A stretch of DNA of 64,000 nt, from NCBI GenBank assembly GCA_022813625.1, contig JAKLMB010000007.1:434001-498000 (forward strand). The letters are read 5' to 3'. This DNA is from Aaosphaeria pasadenensis. Taxonomy: Eukaryota > Ascomycota > Dothideomycetes > Pleosporales. Under the pieces are notes generated by a model, which made no database searches, had not been told where the DNA came from, and was given only the letters and a program-made list of their open reading frames with translations. The position numbers and the translations under genes were made by a program. This document shows positions 35,229-46,167 of this stretch, one piece after another (the stretch's first letter is position 1; every line of letters starts with the position of its first letter).

Positions 35229-36236
35229 ATGGCCGTCCCGATCCGCAACAACCGCGAATTCAGCATCCTACAACAACAAAGGCGCGCATTGACTGCACAG
35301 CAGAGAGAATTGGAGCGGGAGTTCGTACAAGGCATCCGTAGACGACAGCGGAACCGACAACGCAACGGCAACATGGCTACCGTAGTACAAGAGCCCGCGA
35401 GGCCCCGGGTTCCCTCCGCGCCCATCGATATCCTGAATACCGATCTTGCAAAACTCTACACACATATACATCCAGTTCTTCTCCTCTCGGTCTACGCATT
35501 CAAATTCAACTCGATTGTCGAGAATCCAGTTACTGCGCTCTCGGAAACTCTAGTTGCGGTTGGCATTTTGCAGGTTGTCTTTTCTGCGATATGTCTTCCG
35601 CCTACAGGAGGTAGCGCAACACCTTTGGGCGATAAGAGGAAGCCTGGCGAGAAGAAAAAGGGAGCGCCCTCGCCAGTTGCTTCTGCTGTTAATGGCACGG
35701 TGATTGTATGTCTCAGCGCTGTGTTGCGATGATCTATCAAGCTAACGTTTTGCCTGTGCAGCCTGCCTTCTTAGCACTCGTTCTCGCGATCATTGCTGGT
35801 ATCCCGGTACTCGGCGTTCTCCTCGTTCTGTTTGGCGCACCTATCTCTACGCACTGGGAGCACACCGCGCTATGTGCCGCGCACATTTCATTTTTGACGG
35901 TCATCCCATTGACATATGTTCACGGAGTGGATGGATCGACATGGAGGGAGATCGTATCTTTGGAGCTTCCGATTGATGAGGTATACGGTTGCTTGATCGG
36001 AACAATGCTGGGAGCCTGGTTGGGCGCTGTCCCGATACCATTGGACTGGTACGTAGAACAGGAACTACTTTTGGCAAGCAGGTTGCTACATAATTTCCGG
36101 GTGCTAATGAAAGTTTAGGGACCGCGAATGGCAGAAATGGCCCATCACCATAGTTACCGGAGCGTATATTGGATTCGCTGTTGGAAAGTCTGTTGGAGGC
36201 ACGTTGTTGAAGGGCAAGACAGTTCTGTTTGGATAG
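35229..36236 (+). CDS. GPI11: GPI11/PIG-F, GPI ethanolamine-phosphate transferase subunit
   Basis: Three exons: 35229–35705, 35762–36048 and 36119–36236, giving 293 residues. PIG-F/Gpi11 is an ER multi-pass protein that stabilises Gpi7 and Gpi13, which add ethanolamine-phosphate to GPI anchors. The N-terminal 75 residues are charged and cytosolic (LTAQQRELEREFVQGIRRR). Hydrophobic helices follow: HPVLLLSVYAFKF, LVAVGILQVVFSAICL, PAFLALVLAIIAGIPVLGV and CLIGTMLGAWLGAV. The conserved C-terminus is IPLDWDREWQKWPITIVTGA, followed by YIGFAVGK, which is diagnostic for the family. The third intron position falls inside LDWDREW and restores it exactly. It begins about 295 bp after the translin stop in the same direction. 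Confidence 0.93.
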
Positions 36237-37850
36237 AGTCCAAAGCTTTTTTGGGCGATACTTGTCGTATGCGCTGCAAGCAAACAACTAGGGGATATAC
36301 TACAATGGCTGTACCGTTGAGCATATTCCAACCTCATACCGCAGGACCGGCATGAGAAAAATAGAATCGGTCATTTGGTCTAGATCAGATAATGGGTTGT
36401 TCCCAGGGGTCAAGCCCCCCAATGCCACCGAGGGCGTTTGTCACGCCGAGGTAGGGAAGCTATATGGCACTAGTACCTACAGTTGCGATGCAAAGAAAAT
36501 AAAGGAATATTGTTTGTTAGACAGCGGTCGTCCCTCGCATCTGTGAATATGGACAAATACGAACGAATTCAATACAAATGGCCGAAGGTCACGATACGGT
36601 GTCGTTGGTCTTAAACATTGGAGGAGCCTCGAGACGAGGACGGATCTGGTCACTCAGCATCACAACAGTCTTACGTATCGCACTTCTATTTGAATCAGCT
36701 ACGCCCACGTGTGGCTACAATTTTCTTTTAAGACCTCTAGGTGTTCTCTCATCTCAAGCACCCCGGCATAGTCGAAAAGAAATTTCAAAGGAATAGAAGG
36801 GAGTGGAGATGTAGCACGCGCAGAGATACCTGGCGATAGAGGTGATGTGTAGAACTGCGTTACCTACTCTGGCCCGGAAAGGGCTTCGGTTTACCTGGGC
36901 CGGACTCGCGTCGAGGTACCCGTACCCATTACACGCCACAATTACTCTAGTTAGTTACAGCAATTGCAGGAAACATAGGGTCCCATGCAAAGGACGCTAC
37001 GGTGTTACTGCGCGCTGTTTGGATACAGCTGACAAGCTGGTGCGAAAGGCCGTTCTTCCATGGTAGAGACCGACGCGAGGTACCTCGTAGGCTTGTACTT
37101 GTACCACTTAATTACACGAGTCCAAACGCCTCCCCAAGCGTCATCCCCAAGCGTCCCCATACGTAAGTCCACATAGGTAGGATCAACTTTTTTTGTGCGC
37201 CGGAACTCCCCCTTTGGGAAAAGCCGGTCGCTATACCTGACAGCATGCTCACGATCGTTCTATGGACTTGACCGCATCAAGTATTTCGAAGTCGTCTAGA
37301 AAGGGCAAATATGGCCTCCGTGCCGACAGCAAATTGCCCACCGGGAGAGGACTTCGGCCCTCTGGAACACTCTAATTATCAACTTATTGTGCTATGCGAG
37401 GTACTTAGTTATTACTTACTATGAATGTGGGCGGGGTGTTGATCGCGCACGCGGCGGCGGCGGGGGTGCGGGGAGCTCCCTTTTCCCTTTATATAGAGAG
37501 GGTCATGTCCTCCCGGACGTGTGGCAGTTGTACGCTCTCGAGCTTTGCTAATTATTTTCTCCTCTGCTCTTCCTAATCTAGAGTGACATTACCTTCATTC
37601 TATAGCTTGACGCTGCAAAAAAGGTACTTGTTTCTCTTCCCTTCCTCCTATGCGATTGGCATCCAACACCATAGCTAGAGGGAGAGCTCTCCGCAGCTAC
37701 CCCGGAGTACCAAGTAGCCGTACTGACACCTCACGAGTCAATTTAGGCACAAATCAAGTCCCCAATTGAACTGAATTTGCACTTTTCTGTACGAAAGTAC
37801 AACCCAAAATTTGCCTTCAAGAGCATCTAAACATCCCCATATACCCAACC
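36237..37850. promoter_or_regulatory. DAK upstream region
   Basis: About 1.6 kb without a gene. A GC block (37451–37473; runs of GGC then GGGGG) is followed by the TATA-like TTTATATAGA at 37488–37497, about 355 bp upstream of the DAK start codon. Sequence between is CT-rich leader, and could contain a leader intron. The remaining upstream part has no recognised features. Confidence 0.5.
37488..37497 (+). promoter_or_regulatory. TATA-box-like element upstream of DAK1
   Basis: TTTATATAGA lies just after a GC-rich block and before a CT-rich stretch that suits a transcription start. It is the clearest TATA box seen in the window, in keeping with a strongly or conditionally expressed metabolic gene. 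Confidence 0.5.
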
Positions 37851-39743
37851 ATGTCTCGCAAACACTTTTTCAACAACACCGAGGGTGTTGTCGTGAACAT
37901 GCTCCAATCCCTCGTCTCTCGCAACGCACACATGGGCCTCGACGAGGCCAACCGCGTCGTCTACTCCAAAACACACAAGGCCAATCAGGTCTCCATCGTA
38001 TCGGGCGGTGGCAGTGGCCATGAGCCCGCGTGGTCAGGTTTCGTCGGAGAGGGCATGCTTTCCGCTGCCGTGTGCGGTGACATCTTCGCATCCCCTAGCA
38101 CCAAACAGGTCATGGCTGGTATAAGAAACGCTCCCTCAACCGAGGGTGTGATTCTTTGCATCACTAATTACACGGGAGATATGCTCCATTTCGGCCTGGC
38201 ACGTGAGAAGGGTCAGGCACTTGGCTACAAGGTGGACGTCGTCTGCATGGCTGAGGATGCTGCTCTTGGACGGGAGAAGAGTGGAAAGGTGGGACGGAGA
38301 GGTCTTGCTGGTAATTTGCTAGGTATGCTGCTCAATTTTCTTGGATGTCATGTTTGATCAATTGCTAATCTTTTGAAACAGTTATCAAGCTTACTGGTGC
38401 TGCTTCACAAAAGGGCTGGTCTTTCGAGAGATGTCGACAGATTGGAGAGCTCGGAAACTCACAACTCGTCACAATCGGATCTTCATTGGATCATTGCCAC
38501 GTACCTGGACGTGAGGCTTTCGAGCATGTCCCTGATAACTCTTATGTATTGGGAATGGGTATTCACAACGAGCCTGTAAGGAATTCCACGTCCAATTAAC
38601 CTTCAAACTCATTGTACTTACAACTTCCAGGGACTCAAGACAATCACCCCTATGCCCCCACCAGAGACTATCATCAGCGAGATGCTCCGATTCCTCTTGG
38701 ACCCGAAAGACACCGACCGTGCTTTCGTCGAGTTCAAGCCCGAGGACAACGTCGTCATGCTCGTCAACAACTTCGGCGGCCTCTCCGGCCTCGAGCTCGA
38801 GGCTCTCGTCAACATTGCCCTGAAGCAATTGGAGAAGGACTGGAAGATCAAGCCCGCCCGCATCTACGCCGGCATCCTCGAGACCTCCCTCAACGGCCAG
38901 GGCTTCTCCATCACCCTGGGCAACATGTCCGGCATGGCTAAGGCCATGAAGGTCACTGACGCCGAAGTCTTCGAGCTCCTCGATGCCCCCACCACCGCAC
39001 CAGCCTGGCCTAAGAACGGCTACGCACCCGTCGAGATCTCCAAGGAGACCGAAGAGCTCCGCCAAAAGGCCAACGCCGCCGCTGCCTCCCACGCCGACGC
39101 CAGCAAGGGACCCGCAACTCCCTCCTCCCTCATCCCCGCCCTCCGCAAAGCCTGCAACGATGGCTTCGCCGCCGAGCCCACCATCACACAATACGACCTC
39201 CAGATGGGCGACGGCGACTGCGGCGAAGCCGTAGCTGGCGTCTGCAAGTCGATCCTGAACAACCTCGACAGCCTCCCCAGCTCGCTCCCGCCCCTCATCC
39301 CCTTCCTCGAGTCCGTCGGCGAGAACGTCGAGGACGTCGGCGGCTCGCTCGGCGCCATCCTCTCCATCCTCGTCACCGCCTTCACCAACGCCCTCACCGA
39401 AAACACCGTCAAATCCTCCAAGCCCCTCGACGTCGCCACCGTCGCCGACTCCGCCGCAAAGGCCCTCGAGAACCTCAAGAACTACACCTCCGCTCGCGAG
39501 GGCGACAGGACCGTCATGGACGTCCTCATCCCCTTCATCGACACCTTCGCCCAGACCAAGGACCTCGCCAAGGCCGTCGACGTCGCGGAGAAGAAGGCCG
39601 ACGACACGAAGAACATGAAGGCGAAGTTCGGCCGCGCTACGTATGTTGGTGATGAGAATGCCGAGAGGAGTCAGATTCCTGATCCTGGTGCGTATGCTGC
39701 TGGTGTGTGGTTGAGGGGTCTTTTGGAGGGGTATAAGGCGTAA
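37851..39743 (+). CDS. DAK1: Dihydroxyacetone kinase
   Basis: Three exons: 37851–38322, 38382–38575 and 38631–39743, giving 592 residues, normal for the single-chain ATP-dependent enzyme. It phosphorylates dihydroxyacetone to DHAP for glycerol/methanol catabolism and detoxification, in cytosol. The DhaK domain (about 1–335) has SGGGSGHEPAWSGFVG with the catalytic His (H57), NYTGD with the paired Asp, and GIHNEPG, whose His (about 219) aligns with the residue that binds substrate covalently in Citrobacter/E. coli enzymes. The DhaL domain (about 385–590) has MGDGDCGEAVAG, the Mg-ATP Asp cluster, and later EGDRTMDVL-type sequence near SAREGDRTVMDVLIPF. Intron 2 falls right after GIHNEP. Exon 3 shows very strong C-ending codon bias (GCC, CTC, AAG), unlike most neighbours, which suggests high expression. 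Confidence 0.96.
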
Positions 39744-40436
39744 GGGTGAGGTGCTGATGGGCACGATGATGATGCATGCATAATTCTTTCTGAAAGGACG
39801 AAGGAATGGAAAAGAATTGGATATGGTGTTAAGTGAATGATGTATGGATGTTCATATATTGCTATGGTTTGACAGCATATCTTTGGGGGTTGTGTAAGCG
39901 CATTGGTTTTCAGTCATATCTTTTCATCATATATCATTATTAAACTTTACATTATGTGCACTTCTATCCCTCGTCGTTCGTGTCACATTTACTTAAGCCA
40001 TAATCAGACATCTTTGATCTTCGAACCTTGCACTCTCGCGTGGGAAGTTGGTAGGTATGTGTGTTATCTTATCGTGCCCACATGTCCCGAGAGAGACGGA
40101 GAGCAGACAGCGACAAATCCAGGAATGTGGGGGGCCTCCACATAGGGATCCACAATAATTCAGGTGCCCGACCTGTCTGATCTAGGTACGTCGTACGAGT
40201 GCTCGACTTTATTTTGTTTGCTCCTCTGAGATGAATGACAATGAGATTGAAAGTACGGAGTTGATTCTTCGACGATATCCAAATTGCGAAACAGCGATGA
40301 CTTGAGAGGATACAATCTGAAATGATGGTGGTTCGTACATTCGACGATGCAAAGATATGTATAATGCTCACTATACACGCTATGAAACATGTTTACAACA
40401 TCTGTCCTCAGACGATAGACAGGCAGACAGATAAAA
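39744..40436. other. Convergent intergenic region, no gene seen
   Basis: 3' flanks of DAK1 and the minus-strand hydrolase. A near-match (TACGGAGTT) to the recurrent motif lies near 40253. No gene seen. Confidence 0.6.
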
Positions 40437-41635
40437 CTACAGCTTCGCCTTGAGCCAGTCCCCAATCACGATTCTGGAACCCGTTCCGCTGTCCTTCTTG
40501 TACCCCAAGATGTTTTCCACGACAGGCTCGACGTGGGCCGCCTTGGGCGAGATCACGACGGCCACTTTGCCTCCCTTTCCTCCATAACCTTGCTGGAACC
40601 TCTTTGCGGTCTCCTCGATACCGTCGATGAGAATCTCGTACGAGCCGCCCCAGAACAACACCTCCTCCACGACGCCTGCGGTGCCTTCCCACCACCACGC
40701 TGGAGCGAGAACGGGCTCGTTGTAGAAGTCGCCGGCGAAGGGCGAGTCGCTGCCCAGGAAGGCGCCGGACCATCTGCTCAGAACGCGGTCGTCTAGCATG
40801 TCTCTCTCGGCGTTCTCTGCGTAAGCTTTCGTGTGGACGTTGAACGAGCACCACGGCGAGATGAGAAGGGCTGCGTGGAGCCTAGTCGGCAGGTTGAGAG
40901 CCGGGATGTCGGGATGAGGATGCGTGAGGTGAGACAGAACCCCGAGTGTGAGATTGCCACCGGCTGAGTCGCCGCCGAGTGTGATGTCTTCTGGGCTGCG
41001 GCCCTCGATCTCGATGAGGTAGCGGAGAGCGTCGACGCCTTGTCGCAATTGGTTTGGATATGTCTTCTCCGGCGCCAGATCGTAGGCTGGGACGAGGATA
41101 CCGACGTCTACGCCTTGTGCTACGAGGAGGTCTTTGATCTGGACGAGGTAGGAGAAATGGCCAGCGCTGGCTCCTAGGACATAACCGCCGCCTGCGAGCT
41201 TGATTAGCCCTATCCACCGGGACCAAAAGCTATAAACCCACCATGGTAGTAGAGAATAACCTTCTTCGCGTTCTTGTTTCCTATCCAATGTCCTTGTATC
41301 CCGCTTGGCAGCGTTGTGCTTTCGGGAGCGAAGCCGAGGTCCTTCGCACTCTTCAGGTATTGTTCCGTCGTGCTTGCGTTAAGATGGCGGTCTTGGGCGA
41401 GGGTCAGGTTCCCGAGCTGCGTCCGCACCATTGCGAACATAACATCTTTGAAGTATGTGTGAGCGCCTTTCTCGCCTTTGAATGGCGATGTCCATAGCCG
41501 AGCCGAAGCCGCAAGAGCTGTATCTTGATGTCAGTATGCGCCGTTTGAGGTACTGTTATAGTAGGAGAGTGACAACGGACTGGCTTTGAGCATCACAGAC
41601 GCAATGCCTAGCTTGCTGACTGTCTGGTCTGCCAT
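40437..41635 (-). CDS. Alpha/beta hydrolase, hormone-sensitive-lipase type (Abhydrolase_3)
   Basis: Three exons: 41635–41581, 41517–41242 and 41191–40437, giving 361 residues. The oxyanion motif HGGG (residues 110–113) is rebuilt exactly across intron 2. The nucleophile elbow GGDSAGGN places Ser at about 186; the Asp is probably D300 in EILIDG, and the His is about 330 in KAAHVEP. This set defines HSL-family esterases, and in fungi the nearest characterised relatives are Say1-type sterol deacetylases and carboxylesterases. The second exon holds LWTSPFKGEKGAHTYFKDVM, a family-like stretch. There is no clear signal peptide, although a hydrophobic patch before HGGG is present. Exon 1's donor (GTCCGT) is non-consensus, so the N-terminal 18 residues are less certain. 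It is divergent from the bZIP gene, which could regulate it, but this is inference. Confidence 0.88.
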
Positions 41636-42004
41636 GCTGTGCGGTTGGTGTAGGGTATGTTTGAGAGACGTTGAAGGGGATCGGAAGGAGGTACGAGGCT
41701 AGAAGCCTCAAGAAATGGAGAGTCGTACACACTTACCTCCATTGCTGATTAGACTGGCAATAAACCCCGGTCTGGGCTCCACTAGATACCCCGTATTGAA
41801 AGGCAGCTAACAGATGGGATGAAGATATCCGAGGAAGCTCCCCGCACTGGCTTCAGATGGACGCTAACACCAATGAAGCCTAGCACGAGGTTGTCTCTAA
41901 TGTTCAGTTGCTACTGAGTCGTGTGCGTCGAGTTGCCGGTCATCAAATGACAAGCTTGCATTCGAAATCCCCGGGTTCCCCAGGATTGACCATACGGTCG
42001 AATC
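41636..42004. promoter_or_regulatory. Bidirectional promoter region (hydrolase / bZIP factor)
   Basis: Only 369 bp separate the two divergent start codons. No obvious TATA box. The short spacing suggests shared regulation. Whether the bZIP factor binds here cannot be judged; I saw no clean TGACTCA or TTACGTAA site. Confidence 0.5.
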
Positions 42005-43786
42005 ATGGCCGAGGCAGAAGCCTCCAACGCCGACGCGGTGGGTAGCGATGCGCAGGACTCGAATGAGCAGCCGGCCCAGAAGAAACGTCGTACAGGCGCG
42101 TCCTCTCGCGGCGTAGCGAACCTCACACCCGACCAACTTGCGCGCAAACGGGCAAACGACCGCGAGGCACAGCGAGCCATCCGAGAGAGAACAAAGAATC
42201 AGATCGACCGTTTGAACCAGCGAATACGTGAACTCGAGAGCCAGCAGCCGTATCATGATCTCCAGGTCGTGCTACGAGAAAAGGAGGCGATCCAGGCGGA
42301 AAACACAGAAATTCGGAAGCGTTTGGAGTCGGTAGTGTCAATCATCCAGCCGCTCTTGAGAGCTTCAGGGGGTTTAAATGGTACGTTTAGGATTCATCAT
42401 GGTAGATGGTATGGAACTGATGATATGCAGAATTGGCAGCAGCAGCAGAAAGGAGTCCGCTTCCTCCCCCTGTAGCACCGTCTCCTCGAGATGTCTCCCA
42501 GCCTCATGAGCCAACACCACTCAATAAAGAGAGTCGGAGTTATAGCCACAATAGCGATCATCGGGATCTAGCATCGCCACACAATGGAGTTCAATCGCCA
42601 GCAATTCCAGAATCTGGCCGGCAATGGATGTACACAGCGTACACACCATCAGGCCGGAGATGGTCCGTGGAAAGCGCACATTATGAGCAGGCACGCACTA
42701 CTCCAGGCCAACAACAACAACAACATGGCCTACCATTTGATGAACGACTGGGCGTGGATTTCCTTCTGGACAACAATCAGCGCAGGGTAGATACAGGATT
42801 GCCTCCCCCAGCGAATCCACCTGCTCCAGAGTCAGCACCCTCCGCCAATGCACCCTACCATACCGGAGGCCAATGTGCGCCGACGTTTGTTCCTTACCAG
42901 ATATTACCTCGGAACGTCCCACCGACATGTCCCTTGGACGTCATTATGCTGGATTTCCTGAACGACCGCCAGGCTCGTGCGGCAGAGGGTGTTCCACTCA
43001 AGACCTTAGTAGGACCTATGTATCCAAATTTCACCTCACTAGTATACCCAGATCGCTGCGTAGACTCGCACCCGCTCTCGAAGCTGTTCACGGACATCCT
43101 CAGGACATTTCCCGACATCTGCGGAATCCCAGAGCAGGTGGCAATCGTCTTCATCATGTTCCTCATTATGCGGTGGCAGATCGAACCGTCACAGGAGAAC
43201 TACGACAGAATACCAGACTGGGTGTCGCCCCGCCCCTCACAGCTCTTCGTATCTCATCCCGCCTGGTTCGACCATATTCCCTGGTAAGTTCGACAATTCC
43301 AATCACATCACATGGAAAAACTTCAACTCCAACTTCAACATTTCAGGGGTAATGACTAATCACTTCATCAGGCCTCGATTGAGAGATCGCCTAATCGCCC
43401 ACTCGCCCTTCGTACTCTTCGACCAATTCTTCATCCCCTTCACGACCACCATCTCCCTCAACTGGCCCTACGAAGCACGTGACTGCCTTCTCCCAGCCTC
43501 GAAAATCCATTCGTCGTCGCTCTCCACGACGTCTTCCATCCCAGCGTCAAGTCCTTATTCCACGGCCGTCCACGCGGGATCTCCTCACCCGAGCACCCCT
43601 CAGCCCGCGGGCAGTACGCCCGGCGCTAATGGCAGCACCCACATCCCCAAAGAAGATGACCAGTGGCTCATCAATCCGGCTTTCGAAAGCCACCTTCGAG
43701 ACATTAAGAATTGGAGTCTCGGTCCCGATTTTAGAAACACGTTTCCGTCTTTCAGTGATTGCGTCAGGATTAAGGAGAGTAGATGA
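42005..43786 (+). CDS. bZIP transcription factor with DUF3425 domain
   Basis: Three exons: 42005–42380, 42431–43283 and 43372–43786, giving 547 residues. Near the N-terminus, KKRRTG is a likely nuclear signal. The basic region (about 46–66: ARKRANDREAQRAIRERTK) has the fungal N-x2-A-x2-R arrangement in degenerate form, and is followed by a leucine-zipper-like coiled coil to about residue 110. After a Ser/Pro/Gln-rich linker (including QQQQQ), the C-terminal half (about 290–450) shows the DUF3425 pattern: PLDVIMLDFLNDRQA, LSKLFTDILRTFPDICGIPE, FIMFLIMRWQIEPSQENY, PDWVSPRPSQLFVSHPAWF, DHIPWPRLRDRL and FTTTISLNWPYEA. Such bZIP–DUF3425 factors are expanded in Pezizomycotina; some control stress and secondary metabolism. 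A third intron splits the conserved IPWPRLRD and restores it exactly. Confidence 0.93.
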
Positions 43787-44132
43787 TGGGAGAGAGAAGG
43801 AAAAAAAGAAGTTTGTGGGGATCTAGATTTAGTCCCTTTATTGTTTATTGTTGTTGTTTTTTTGTCTGAGTAAAATGGAGTTCTGAATTCGTCCATTGGC
43901 CTACGATACACTGCTTAGATGGGCTCAATGTTGCCCTTGGGGGCTGTTTGTCCGTTTAATGTTCTTGATCTTGAGCTCGACTCTAATTTATGTACACTTA
44001 GCATACCCAACCCTGTCCAATTATAGCAATTTGTTGATCTAAACTAGCTACCTACTGGCAACGATGGGGCACAGCCAGGTGCAAGTGCAAGCTCGACTAG
44101 TATATCAAATCTTCCCTGGCCCAACCACACCA
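43787..44132. other. Convergent 3' intergenic region, no gene seen
   Basis: About 350 bp between the ends of the bZIP gene and the interrupted minus-strand gene. T-rich (ttgtttattgttgttgttt near 43840). No gene seen. Confidence 0.6.
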
Positions 44133-46167
44133 TTATCGTTCCATTGCAGATCCGTAGTCCTCTTTTGCAGTGATCGATTCAGTGGCTAGCCTTGTGAATG
44201 ACTCAGTCGATGGCCCGGTCCGGTGGATGGGCCAGAAGGTGGGCTTGCGGATGGTCTTGCGAATGGACCTGCGGATGGACCTGCGGATGAACTTGTGGAT
44301 GGGCCTCGTGGAATGTTCTGTGGCAGCACTTCCCTTACTTTCTTCACTCTCTACATAATTCCCTTGTTCGAAATCATGGGCAAGCATAGACAACGCACGT
44401 GGACGCAGTTTAGAAAGGGGAGCCTCGCCGTGACGAACATCAGCGACAAGAATATGGTCGATGTCCCCGGGGGCTTTGATAATAGAAACGTAGAGGAAGT
44501 CGCCATCCTGATCCGTAGTGTAGTGATGGAATGGAAGCAAGGATACCGCGATAGTAGTTGACTGAACATCGGGGTAACGATAACGAATGATCGTGGCGAC
44601 TGCACCTAGGCTCGTCGTCAATATGGCAATGCAAACATTAAGTTATTACAAGATGGGGCCTGAGGTCTGAAGAAGAGTACTCACTCGCCAAATGAGTGAT
44701 ACCGTAAGGGGCCAACTCGTCACCCCAAAGAAATGGTCTGAATGATTCCACCAGGTGTTGTAAAAGCGGATCGGAAATATACTCCTCCGAATGAAGATGT
44801 TGTTGTTTCTCGTCCTCGAAGTCGAATTTTGTGATGCATCCAAGATTCGTGATACGTGACTGTTCCCTTGACTAAAAGTTTGACGAAGATGAATCGGCCT
44901 GCGACTCCTCAGACGTGGTGATCCAATCACCGTATTCGTCCAGCATGACTTCGGGTTACGTGGCGTGTCTCGATGCAGTATTCGTGGAGTTCTGTTCGTG
45001 TGGTTGAGGCCGCGCGAATGCTTTCCCAGTGCAACAGGTATTGATAACGAAGGTTAGAGTTGTGCGTCAAGCGTATGTCTGTGAATAGTTATATGCTAGT
45101 GGTTGGTGCTAGAATAATGGTGCGAGGGTGAGGAGTGGCAGAGACAGGTAAGGAAGGCCGTCGACCTTTCAATGGCCTCAGTCAAAGGAGGAAGAGCTTC
45201 CATGCTTCCAAGGGCAGCGACGGCGTGGGAGCAGCTTCCAATTCATCGTCAATCAAAAACATCTTCTTTGAGACGACGAGTATACCAAAATCTGTCCTAG
45301 AATTTTCACTTTGTTTACGTGAGAAGAGAACATATAGTTGTCCAATGAATAACCCCAGTAATGTTACCCTAAGACTTTGCGACGACGTCTCCTGATGAGA
45401 GCCGCTATGTGAATCGATACCACGACCAGCATAATATCGAAAGACTTCGCCAAATGAGTCTCATCTTTTCTAGTATTCTCTTGAACTAGTGCACGACCCT
45501 CCCTCACTTTTGTCGCTAGTATGCTCAAGAGTGTATTCTACAATCGTAGAGGCGTTCATTGGAGAAACCCCACGTTTGCTGCGATCGAAGAACGGTGATG
45601 GATCTGTCTCGCGCAGAAACCTCTCGATAGAGTATGGTATATCGACGGGGAGGGCTGATGAATGGTTCATCATAGGGGCCATTCGCGACTGCCAAGGGCG
45701 CGGGTGCTGGCAGGGAGTGAACGAAAGCGAAGTGTCTGGGAGAGTAAAGTTAATTCGAACGGCTGCGTCTTATGGTAAGGTGTATTAGGCTCTTACCATC
45801 AGTGAATGCAACCTCTGCATCCTCATATGCAAAGTCTGGAGACGCACTGCGTTCTACAGGTCTCAGTGTGTCGTCACCATCCCAGACACCCTCGATATCA
45901 CGATCCATCGAAATGAATGAGTGCATCTCGGTGAGACCATCTGCCCTAGATGCTTCCTCATCGCTTTGGTCTGAAGTATTTGGACACGCGATGTTATTCT
46001 CAGCCTTCATCGGGTCCTCATTCGTCAGCGAGTGGGCGCTGATGCTTGTTGCATAAGTAGCGCATCGAGAAACGTCGCTGTGGAGATCATTTTGGCTGAG
46101 AAAGAAGGATGCAGGTCAGTGGTAAACTCGAGGGACCAGAAGGGGTGACACACTTCTCTTCGGCCAT
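44133..46167 (-). pseudogene. Unrecognised seven-exon gene interrupted by an in-frame TGA
   Basis: Exons on the minus strand are proposed at 46167–46154, 46095–45797, 45735–45508, 45459–45166, 45078–44960, 44871–44685 and 44605–44133. All six junctions are GT–AG with compatible phases, and the total is exactly 538 codons. One TGA at 45184–45182 breaks exon 4. Before it lie an acidic Ser-rich N-terminus and a segment with a probable membrane helix (TLLGLFIGQLYVLF) and SKKMFLIDDELEAAP. After it come YQYLLHWESIRAAST, WGDELAPYGITHLASAV and FLYVSIIKAPGDIDHILVAD, and a basic repeat (IRRSIRRSIRKTIRK). I do not recognise the family. Options are a pseudogene, a base-call error, a missed intron or stop readthrough (the codon after TGA is CTG). 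Donors at exons 4 (GTCGAC) and 3 are weak, so the exon map is tentative. Confidence 0.42.

Noticed and set aside
38469..39764. 431-codon minus-strand frame opposite DAK1
   Set aside because: Gly/Asp/Val-rich antisense shadow of strongly C-biased codons in DAK1.
44886..44946. Short minus-strand frame starting MLDEYGDW and ending at TAG
   Set aside because: It falls inside the proposed intron 44872–44959; the TAG is the 3' splice site of that intron.
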